A stretch of 9,935 bases of DNA, taken from contig USJB01000029.1 of assembly GCA_900554905.1 (NCBI GenBank), positions 1-9,935 of the forward strand, read 5' to 3'. The notes beneath the pieces are model-generated. The model ran no database searches and was not told where the DNA came from. It saw nothing but the letters and a program-made list of their open reading frames with translations. Of this stretch, positions 1 through 5,983 are shown piece by piece; the stretch's first letter is position 1; the number at the start of each line of letters is the position of its first letter. This DNA is from an uncultured Collinsella sp. Its GTDB lineage: Bacteria; Actinomycetota; Coriobacteriia; Coriobacteriales; Coriobacteriaceae. The position numbers were made by a program, and so were the translations under genes.

Positions 1-13
1 GCCGGGGCCCTTT

Positions 14-137
14 GTTTGGAGTGGAAACTGCGTCCCGGATTTGGCGCTCAGAACGGGACACGCTTTCCGGATGGGATGTTTGGCGGAAACTACGGCCCAG
101 TTTTTGGCTCCAGAACGGGATACATTTTCCGGAACGG
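14..137. repeat. Two tandem copies of a 62-bp hairpin-forming (REP-like) repeat
   Basis: Two diverged copies lie at 14-74 and 78-137. Shared blocks (GTTTGG, GGAAACT, CAGAACGGGA, TTTCCGG) recur at a constant 62-bp offset for the inner blocks: GGAAAC at 23 and 85, GAACGGGA at 51 and 113, TTTCCGG at 64 and 126. Each copy is also an imperfect inverted repeat: GGAAACTGCGTCCC (23-36) against GGGACACGCTTTCC (55-68), 11 of 14 positions pairing, and a weaker version in copy two. No convincing ORF spans the region. The form is that of an interspersed REP/BIME-type extragenic palindrome; that classification is inference. Confidence 0.6.
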
Positions 138-177
138 TCCACGTGCGGTGGCGTACCGACCCTTTTGCGTGCGCCGC

Positions 178-222
178 TTGTCGAATTACGTTATAGCTAG
201 CTATATTATAGGAAGGTATAAT
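178..222 (+). promoter_or_regulatory. Candidate promoter of the DUF234 ATPase gene
   Basis: A TTGTCG (178-183) lies 18 bp upstream of TATATT (202-207), a plausible sigma70-type pair. A perfect TATAAT is also present at 217-222 but has no -35 at proper distance. Both -10 candidates lie inside the 24-bp inverted repeat, so a protein bound there, or a cruciform, would block transcription. Read by eye only. Confidence 0.35.
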
Positions 223-241
223 ATAGCTAGCTATAACGTAA
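186..241. promoter_or_regulatory. Perfect 24-bp inverted repeat with nested palindromes, likely operator or 5'-UTR hairpin
   Basis: The left arm (186-209) and right arm (218-241) are exact reverse complements over 24 bp, separated by the 8-nt loop AGGAAGGT (210-217). Each arm contains its own 14-bp palindrome TATAGCTAGCTATA (192-205 and 222-235), so the structure is two palindromic sites in mirror arrangement. The right arm ends exactly where the ribosome binding site AAGGAAGGA (241-249) begins, and the loop carries a similar AGGAAGG. Likely roles are an operator for an autoregulator or an RNA hairpin controlling translation of the next gene; the exact role is inference. Confidence 0.75.
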
Positions 242-256
242 AGGAAGGATGGCCCT

Positions 257-1648
257 ATGTTTATCGGAAGAACGGCGGAAATGTCCGAGCTCAATCGACT
301 GTATGGCACGGGCTCCTTTGAGATGCCTGTGATTTACGGCCGCCGTCGCGTGGGCAAAACGCGTCTTATCACAGAGTTTATCCAAGGCAAGAAGGCTATT
401 TACTTTCAAGCTCGTCGCACCAATGCAGAGGCAAACCTGCATGGCTTTAGCCAGGCGATACTTGCGGGCTCCGTTGGTGTTGCTGGCGTGTCGTTTCGTA
501 GTTTTGACGAGGCGTTCGATGCATTGGCTACCATGGCTCGTACGGAACGTTTGATTGTCGTGATTGACGAGTATCCATATCTCGCCCAATCGAATCCCGA
601 GATCAGCTCGTTGCTGCAAGACAAGATCGATCACTTGTACAAAGAGACCAAGCTTATGCTTATCCTGTGCGGGTCGTCGCTTTCGTTTATGGAAGAGCAG
701 GTGTTGGGCTACGAGAGTCCGCTATACGGTAGGCGTACGGCCCAGTTTAAGATCATGCCGCTCGATTTTATGACGATCCTCGGCCTGTGGCAGAGCATGG
801 GTCGCGAAGACGCTGCAGTTTGCTATGGCATGACGGGTGGCATTCCTGCATATATCGAGAAAGTCGATCCTGCCGCACCGCTCAAGGACAACATCAAACG
901 TCTTTTTCTTACTCCTACGGGCTATCTCTTTGAGGAGCCGAGTAACCTGCTATTGCAGGAGTGCCGCAATCCCGAGCAATATGATGCGATCGTGCAAGCA
1001 ATTGCTCAGGGGCGCTCGAAGATCTCGGAGATTGCGAGCTCTACGGGAATCCCTGCGAGCAACGTAAAGAGCTATGTGGATAAGCTGGCGTCGCTTGGGA
1101 TTGTCGAGCGCGAGCTGCCCCTAAACGAGACGAGCAATAAGCGAGCCGTGTATCTGCTGAGCGATCAGATGTTTAGGTTCTGGTACAAGTTTGTTCCGCA
1201 GAACATCGGGCTGATTCAAAACGATATGGCCGAGATGGCGTATGAGCGCATTGAGCCGCACGTATCGGATTACATGGGTACGGTCTTTGAGCTTATATGC
1301 AGACAATACGTGTACGAACTCGCGCGGGCGGGCCAGCTTGATGTGGTTCCGGCAAGCGTTGGGCGCTGGTGGGGGACGGATAATCGCACGCATACGCAGG
1401 AAGAAATCGACTTGATTGTTGACGATGGCGAGGGCACTGCGCTGTTTGCGGAATGCAAATGGCGCAATGAACCGGTGGGCGAAGACGTGCTGCAAAAGCT
1501 CGTGCATCGAAGCGAGCTCTTTAGGCGGCAGCACAAAAGCTATGCGATCTTCTCGAAGCGAGGCTTTACGCAAGGATGTCAGGAAGCTGCGGCGAGCAGG
1601 GGAGATGCCAAGCTGATTTCGTTTGCCGAGATGTGCGAGCGGAGATAA
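257..1648 (+). CDS. Archaeal-type ATPase (ATPase_2) fused to winged helix and DUF234-like nuclease fold
   Basis: A 463-residue P-loop ATPase. Residues 1-220 carry a Walker A GRRRVGKT (28-35) and a Walker B strand ending in IDE (LIVVIDEY, 99-106), typical of the ATPase_2 family. A winged-helix-like segment follows (about 254-286). The C-terminus resembles DUF234, a PD-(D/E)XK nuclease-like fold: FE at 344-345, EEIDLIV with D385, then FAECKW with E399 and K401, so the catalytic-type residues appear intact. No signal peptide or membrane segment is seen; it should be cytoplasmic. The ATG at 257 follows AAGGAAGGA (241-249) with 7-nt spacing. The gene is visibly less GC-rich than the next one. The cellular role of the family is unresolved; DNA processing or mobile-element/defence functions are possible. 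No accessory partner gene is adjacent. Confidence 0.85.
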   Translation: MFIGRTAEMSELNRLYGTGSFEMPVIYGRRRVGKTRLITEFIQGKKAIYFQARRTNAEANLHGFSQAILAGSVGVAGVSFRSFDEAFDALATMARTERLIVVIDEYPYLAQSNPEISSLLQDKIDHLYKETKLMLILCGSSLSFMEEQVLGYESPLYGRRTAQFKIMPLDFMTILGLWQSMGREDAAVCYGMTGGIPAYIEKVDPAAPLKDNIKRLFLTPTGYLFEEPSNLLLQECRNPEQYDAIVQAIAQGRSKISEIASSTGIPASNVKSYVDKLASLGIVERELPLNETSNKRAVYLLSDQMFRFWYKFVPQNIGLIQNDMAEMAYERIEPHVSDYMGTVFELICRQYVYELARAGQLDVVPASVGRWWGTDNRTHTQEEIDLIVDDGEGTALFAECKWRNEPVGEDVLQKLVHRSELFRRQHKSYAIFSKRGFTQGCQEAAASRGDAKLISFAEMCERR

Positions 1649-1699
1649 CCAAGCACGCTCTGATGTGATGCTCGGAATGGGTCGCGCTAAGGATGCCAA

Positions 1700-1814
1700 G
1701 CGTAAAACCTTCAATGAAAATGGCGTAAAAACTACATCTGTCATGGCGTAAAAACTACATTGAAAGTAGCGTAAAATCAGCATTGAGAATGGCGTAATTT
1801 CGCATATCGCGTGA
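1700..1814. repeat. Five direct repeats with exact 23-bp period
   Basis: GCGTA begins at 1700, 1723, 1746, 1769 and 1792, exactly 23 bp apart. The unit is roughly GCGTAAAAACTACATTGA plus five variable bases; copies two and three are the most alike and copy five the most diverged. There are no spacers, so it is not a CRISPR array. The array fills the gap between the two ATPase genes and ends about 20 bp before the next start codon. Two readings are open: an iteron-like binding array controlling the next gene, or the relic of an IS21-family terminus, since the intact IS21 element in this window has terminal repeats with the same 23-bp period and a similar GGYGWAAA core. Confidence 0.8.
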
Positions 1815-1833
1815 TAGAGAGGGACGGCCGTCT

Positions 1834-3129
1834 ATGGATGCACCAAAGAGATTGACCCAAAAGGGATATAGGCCCCGGCTCATAGAGGAGCGCCTCGACA
1901 CCCTTATGCGGGCGTTTGGCTGTGTGGAGATCAACGGCCCCAAATGGTGCGGCAAGACCTGGACGGCGCTCTCTCGCTCGGCGAGCGTCTCCAGGCTCGA
2001 TGAGCCTGCGCAGCGTGCGGCGGCAGAGGTCGACCCAAGCCTGGCGCTCATCGGCGATGCGCCACACCTGGTCGATGAATGGCAGGAGGTGCCCGAGGTT
2101 TGGGATGCCGCCCGGCGTTTCGTGGACGCGAGCGGCAACGAACGGGGGACACTTTTGCTCACGGGCTCGACCGCGCTCAAAAGCGAGGAGCGCAGCCATG
2201 TTCGTCATTCCGGCACGGGTAGGATCGCCCGTCTGTCAATGCGCCCCATGGCCCTGTGTGAGTCGGGCGACGGCGAGCCGCTCGTGTCACTGGCAAGTCT
2301 CTTTAAGGGCGAGGATTTTGCCCCTCAGCGTCGCGAGAGCACGGTGGATGACGTCGCCCGCTGGTGCTGCAGGGGCGGTTGGCCTGCAAATCTTGGGCTT
2401 TCGGAAGATCTTGCGCGAGAGACGGCAAGCCAGTACGTGCACTCGGTGCTCGACGTCAACGTGCTGGACGAGGGCATGTCGCCCGAGCTTGCACACGGCC
2501 TTTTGCGAGCTCTTGCCATGAACGAGAGCCAGGCTGTCACGTACAAGACGCTCGTAAAGGACGCCTCGTACGGTGAGGCGGGCCCCGACGAGAGGACCAT
2601 CGCTGCGTACTTGGACCTCTTCAACAGGCTCAAGCTGACCGAGGACCTGTGCGGATGGGAGCCGCCCATGCGCTCGAAGGCCCGCGTTCGCGTGCGCCCC
2701 AAGCGCTACTTCTGTGACCCGTCACTTGCGGCGGCGTTGCTGGGGGCTACCCCTGAGCGGCTGCTTGGCGATATGCAAACGCTGGGGATGCTCTTTGAGA
2801 ATCTCGTCCTGCGCGACGTGCGCGTGTTCCTTTCCACCTACGGCGGTGTCGACAACAGTGTCCATTATTTCCGAGATGAGAAGGGCCTTGAGGTCGATCT
2901 GATCGTTGAGCACGACGGGCGCTGGGGAGCCATCGAGGTCAAGCTGAGTGATGCGAAAGCAGACGATGGAGCGAGAAATCTCAAGGCGCTGGAGAGGAAA
3001 GTGCTCTCCAATCCTGCCGCCCAGAATGCCGCGCCGGCGTTTTTGGCGGTCGTGGTTGGAAAGGGGAGCATTGCCTACACACGCGACGACGGCGTGGCGG
3101 TGATCCCCATGGCGGCACTTGGGGCGTAG
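1834..3129 (+). CDS. AAA_14/DUF4143-type ATPase with C-terminal nuclease-like domain
   Basis: A 431-residue protein with the layout of AAA_14-DUF4143 ATPases. The N-terminal P-loop is GPKWCGKT (35-42), the Walker B is HLVDEWQE (78-85), and LLTGST (108-113) is in the sensor-1 position typical of this family. The C-terminal part (about 200-431) has the DUF4143 pattern: FEN (321-323), EVDLIV with D355, and IEVK with E368 and K370, which reads as an intact PD-(D/E)XK-like core. No membrane segment or signal peptide. The ATG at 1834 is preceded by GAGAGGGA (1817-1824); a nearby ATG at 1838 is out of frame. It is more GC-rich than the upstream ATPase and from a different family, so the two are probably not a recent duplication. 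Such genes are often multicopy in gut bacteria and their function is unknown. Confidence 0.85.
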   Translation: MDAPKRLTQKGYRPRLIEERLDTLMRAFGCVEINGPKWCGKTWTALSRSASVSRLDEPAQRAAAEVDPSLALIGDAPHLVDEWQEVPEVWDAARRFVDASGNERGTLLLTGSTALKSEERSHVRHSGTGRIARLSMRPMALCESGDGEPLVSLASLFKGEDFAPQRRESTVDDVARWCCRGGWPANLGLSEDLARETASQYVHSVLDVNVLDEGMSPELAHGLLRALAMNESQAVTYKTLVKDASYGEAGPDERTIAAYLDLFNRLKLTEDLCGWEPPMRSKARVRVRPKRYFCDPSLAAALLGATPERLLGDMQTLGMLFENLVLRDVRVFLSTYGGVDNSVHYFRDEKGLEVDLIVEHDGRWGAIEVKLSDAKADDGARNLKALERKVLSNPAAQNAAPAFLAVVVGKGSIAYTRDDGVAVIPMAALGA

Positions 3130-3376
3130 TGGTTTTGCGGGCGTGCCGTGCTTCCTTTACCGAAAATCCATTTGGTAAACCAGATGCTCGCGGATAGAAT
3201 AAAGTTGACGGCAGCCCAAGGGTGATAGCTGGGCAGTGCCGTTGCTTGGTCAAGAGGTCAGTGCCTTAATGGCAGCGACTTGTTATGCTTCGAATGCTGC
3301 TTGAGTGCCTCGGAAAGTTCGATAAGCGCCGTGAAGAGCGAGACCAAAGCAACCAAGAGCTCTACGAGCTCTGATG
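3130..3376. other. Intergenic region with hairpins, no confident gene
   Basis: The stretch holds a hairpin with 9-bp stem and 6-nt loop (TTTACCGAA 3156-3164 against TTTGGTAAA 3171-3179, one G-U pair) lacking a T-run, and a 7-bp hairpin AGAGCTC-TAC-GAGCTCT (3356-3372) just before the terminator. On the minus strand 47 codons are open between stops at 3402-3404 and 3258-3260, encoding a hydrophobic stretch and a polar tail, but without ATG or GTG; the first usable start is a TTG at 3356. No tRNA or known riboswitch is recognised. Confidence 0.45.
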
Positions 3377-3422
3377 GGCCCGGGATGACCGCTGATTCAA
3401 GTCACCGGGCCTAAATTTTTTT
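3377..3422 (+). terminator. Rho-independent terminator
   Basis: GGCCCGG (3377-3383) pairs with CCGGGCC (3405-3411), continued past a 2-nt bulge by TGAC (3386-3389) with GTCA (3401-3404), around an 11-nt loop. The stem is followed by TAAA and seven T residues (3416-3422). This would end plus-strand transcription from the DUF4143 ATPase gene about 250 bp after its stop, or from a short RNA in that gap. Confidence 0.8.
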
Positions 3423-3584
3423 CACACATTTGAATAGAGCGGGCGACTCTCTTGGGGCCGTCTGCATGGCGTGTGCTTGGCGCATGGTATTGCGCCCCGC
3501 TTTCACGTCCGCACGGGCGCCTATCCTTACAGCAATGTAGCCGCCTGTGTAGTAAGCGGCCAGCAACGGAGAAAGGCCCTAACC

Positions 3585-4319
3585 GTGTCAGCTGAAAAGA
3601 CGCCGTGTATCTCGGCTATCGATACGACGAACTTTGCGCGCCAGGTTGTGCTGGACTTTGAGTTTGCGCCGGTGCCAAAGCAGCGCCAACGTCGTGGACT
3701 GCGCAACGAGATTATCGAGGTCGGCGCCGTCAAGCTCGATTACCACGGCAACGTTATGGGCGAGTTCTCGCAGTTTGTGCAGACGGAATTTACCGAAGGC
3801 GTTGCGTTTCCCGTCCGCGAGCTCACAGGGATATCGGCCGTGGATACCGCGATGGCCGATCCGCTCTATGTGGTGATCAAAAGGCTCAGCGATTGGATCG
3901 GTCGCTACTCCGCCCAAGTGGTTTGCTGGAGCGGGGCAGATCGTCGACAGCTTTTGACCGAGTGCCAGGCAAAGCATATCGACCTTGCCTCATTTCCTAC
4001 GGACTGGGCCGACCTGCAGGCGTTTTACACCTCGATCATGGATGTGGGTAGCCACGGGTGCGTCTCGTTGAGCGACGCGACAACGTGGTTTGGCATCGGG
4101 TTCGACGAGTCGACGGGCCACGCCCACGGCGCCCTGGCCGATGCGCGCGTAACCGCCAAGTTGCTCAAGCAGATGATGGACGGGGACTATTGCGTGAGTC
4201 CGCGTGCTCAGGAGATCCGCCAGCGGTGGGGGATGGGCGATCGAGCCCAGACGCGCCTCTCCAGCAAGTGCCCCGAGCTGGTTGACCTGCTGCTGAAGCT
4301 GAAGGCGGAGGGGAGGTAG
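3585..4319 (+). CDS. DEDDh-family 3'-5' exonuclease
   Basis: A 244-residue RNase T/DnaQ-like exonuclease with all signature residues: VLDFEF with D24 and E26 (motif I), SGADRRQL with D119 (motif II), and HGALAD with H181 and D186 matching HxAxxD (motif III). EIIEVGAVKLD (42-52) is the expected second strand. Members hydrolyse DNA or RNA from 3' ends by a two-metal mechanism; the substrate here cannot be told, and the protein is closest in style to stand-alone KapD/ERI-1-like proteins. About 55 residues after motif III form a charged helical tail. The GTG at 3585 is chosen because GGAGAAAGG (3568-3576) precedes it; the frame is open back to a GTG at 3471, but that extension has no ribosome binding site and no family similarity. 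It is separated from the ATPase genes by the terminator, so it is probably its own transcription unit. Confidence 0.85.
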   Translation: MSAEKTPCISAIDTTNFARQVVLDFEFAPVPKQRQRRGLRNEIIEVGAVKLDYHGNVMGEFSQFVQTEFTEGVAFPVRELTGISAVDTAMADPLYVVIKRLSDWIGRYSAQVVCWSGADRRQLLTECQAKHIDLASFPTDWADLQAFYTSIMDVGSHGCVSLSDATTWFGIGFDESTGHAHGALADARVTAKLLKQMMDGDYCVSPRAQEIRQRWGMGDRAQTRLSSKCPELVDLLLKLKAEGR

Positions 4320-4576
4320 GGCAGATTGCGGAGCTCTAATTCTGCATTGTATTTGCGCCTAGGTGCAATATATCGGACTATGTTTGAGTCTTGAACCTGA
4401 ATTGTTGTTCAACAATTTGTACCGTACCTGCGGCGCGAGAATAGTTACCGCTCATCGTTAATATGCCGAGCTTGGCAATAAAAATTTCGGACCCGAATAT
4501 AATTCAAAATAAGGTTATGGGGTTGCTGGCTTCATTTCGGGTGGCCAAACAACAGAATGGCTAAGATAACGAGGGT
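4320..4576. other. AT-richer intergenic stretch up to the IS left end
   Basis: No coding region is supported. GC falls to roughly 43% by eye, against about 60% in the exonuclease gene. It contains an 18-bp palindrome AATTGTTG-TT-CAACAATT (4400-4417), overlapped by TTGAAC (4391-4396) and GTTCAA (4407-4412), and a perfect TATAAT (4498-4503) with a TTGGCA 20 bp upstream, a spacing longer than usual. A 15-codon ORF (4517-4564) follows the TATAAT but is too short to call. The minus strand here does not continue the radical SAM gene broken at the other IS end. Confidence 0.5.
4400..4417. promoter_or_regulatory. 18-bp operator-like palindrome
   Basis: AATTGTTG and CAACAATT flank a 2-bp centre and are exact reverse complements. 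The size and symmetry suit a dimeric DNA-binding regulator, but no regulator gene is adjacent and there is no clear gene for it to control on this side of the IS element. Confidence 0.35.
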
Positions 4577-4632
4577 TGTTAGCGCCGGGCGATTTTAGCC
4601 GCTAATAGTCAAACTATTTTGACCAATCCCGG
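4577..4632. repeat. Left terminal inverted repeat of the outer IS21 element
   Basis: Four blocks (TGTTAGCGCCGG, TTTAGCC, ATAGTC, TTGACCAATCCCGG) pair with the right end at the same distances from the tip. In IS21 such multi-block ends are the binding sites of the IstA transposase. Confidence 0.85.
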
Positions 4633-4646
4633 TCACCGAATAATGG
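4619..4646 (+). promoter_or_regulatory. Candidate promoter of the outer istAB operon
   Basis: TTGACC (4619-4624) and TAATGG (4641-4646) are 16 bp apart and lie 68 bp before the istA start. The -35 coincides with the innermost terminal-repeat block, so transposase binding could repress it. The -10 is weak. Confidence 0.3.
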
Positions 4647-4713
4647 CCACCGTGCCTCCCCGCCGCCACTACGCTGGTGGTGCCAACACGCCGGCGTTAG
4701 GAGGACCATTGAG

Positions 4714-5892
4714 GTGAACGAGAGACACGATGACCTACAGGAGATTATAGACGCGGCGCTCCGGGAGATGGCCGCGGAGGAGGGCGACGGGTTCGACCCG
4801 CAGACATGCAACCTCGCTGAGTTCTGCAGGAGGACGGGGCTCACCCGCTCCCGCGCGAGGACGGTCAGGGCACACGGGTTCAGGGCCCTGCCCCACGGGA
4901 ACAGCGGGAGGAGGGCCGCGCCGGGCGTGCTCGCCGGCCACACCGGCCTGGTGGACGACCTCCTGCGGAAGGGCGTCACCAACTCGCAGGTGATATTCGA
5001 GCGGCTGCTCGGCCAGGGCTACGCCGGCGGCCTCACAACGGTGAAGACCTACATCGCCGCGCACCGGGACCTCGTGCCCGCGAAGAGGCGGCAGGCGGCC
5101 CCGCAGGGCTGCCGCGGCCAGCGCTTCAGGACGGCGCCCGGAGAGGCCTACCAGATGGACTGGGGCTTCGTCGCGGTCGAGCGCCCCGGCGGCGAGCGGG
5201 CGCGGATCGCCTGCTTCGCCATGGTCTGCCACCATTGCGGGAGCGCCCACGTCGAGTTCTTCCCGAACGCGCGCCAGGAGAACCTCCTCATCGGGATGCT
5301 GCACGCGTTCTCGGCGCTGGGCGTGCCCGCGACCGTGCTCACCGACAACATGAAGAGCGTGGTCGTCCGCCGCGATGCCGACGGCCGGCCCGTCTGGCAG
5401 GCCGACTACGCCGAGTTCATGGGCGTCGTCGGCTTCCGCACCAGGTTGTGCAGGCCGCGCCACCCCTATACGAAGGGCAAGGTGGAGAGGCTCGTCCGCT
5501 TCGTGAAGGGGAACTTCCTCGCGGGAAGGTCCTTCACCGACCTTGACGCCCTCAACCGGGAGGCCGCCCTCTGGTGCGCCGAGCAGGGAGGCCGCTGGCG
5601 GCGCGCGGCGGCATGCGTCCCGATGCGCGAACACGAGGCGGCGTGCTCGGCGAACACCAGGCCGCTCGAGGTCACGGCCGAGGTCGAGCGGTACCTGTGC
5701 CCGCGCCGGAAGATCTCCTTCGACGGCTTCGTGAGCTTCGAGGGGCACCGCTACGGCGTGCCCTACTGGTACGTCCGCCGCGAGTGCAGGGTGAGCCGGG
5801 AGGGGCGCGTGGTGCACATATACAGCGACGACCTTGTTAGCGCTAATCTAAAATTGACCACTTTCGCAAACGCATCTCGCCGAATGCGCTAA
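4714..5892 (+). pseudogene. istA: Outer IS21 transposase IstA, 5' part, C-terminus cut off by the inner IS
   Basis: A DDE transposase that would cut and join the IS ends. The GTG start at 4714 follows AGGAGG (4699-4704). N-terminal helix-turn-helix regions lie near residues 32-56 and 90-116. The catalytic residues are D149 in QMDW, D211 in TDN and E258 in TKGKVER, all present. Native sequence runs to D373/L374 (YSDDL); then 18 residues are read from the left end of the inner IS before a stop at 5890-5892, giving 392 instead of a restored 435 residues. The lost 61-residue tail is encoded at 8091-8282. Catalysis is likely intact, but in IS21 the region after the core is expected to matter for the IstB partnership, so the product is probably inactive or impaired. 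Confidence 0.88.
5830..5834. repeat. Target-site duplication GACCT, left copy
   Basis: GACCT directly before the TGTTAGCG tip of the inner element, identical to 8091-8095. Five bp falls in the 4-8 bp range known for IS21 elements. Its first base is the first base of codon 373 of the outer istA. Confidence 0.88.
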
Positions 5893-5940
5893 CGCGCTTT
5901 CGCCGACCCCGCTAACGTACTTTCACCAACTGCGCTAACG
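5861..5940. repeat. 23-bp-spaced left terminal repeats of the inner IS
   Basis: GCTAACG recurs at 5888, 5911 and 5934, and CTTTCGC/CTTTCAC at 5897 and 5920, giving an exact 23-bp period; weaker versions lie at 5861-5872 and 5874-5880. Multiple terminal repeats of this kind are typical IstA binding sites in IS21. Confidence 0.8.
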
Positions 5941-5983
5941 GAACTATGCTCCGATCGGGTATCCGACCCGGGAGGAGCGGGAT

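Noticed and set aside
12..321. Short plus-strand ORFs over the left repeats
   Set aside because: They run across hairpin repeats and the inverted repeat, and lack ribosome binding sites or any protein-like pattern.
1121..1783. 220-residue minus-strand frame
   Set aside because: Antisense to the DUF234 ATPase C-terminus and the repeat array; no domain recognised.
1700..1814. CRISPR array
   Set aside because: Repeats are contiguous 23-bp units with no unique spacers, and no cas gene is present.
3471..3584. Longer exonuclease starting at GTG 3471
   Set aside because: No ribosome binding site, and the extra 38 residues have no family resemblance; GTG 3585 has GGAGAAAGG upstream and leaves all motifs intact.
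4321..4346. Terminator directly after the exonuclease gene (GCAGA...TCTGC)
   Set aside because: Only about five consecutive pairs, a mismatch, and no T-run after the stem.
4735..5817. 360-residue open frame on the minus strand
   Set aside because: Antisense to the outer istA, low-complexity composition, no motif.
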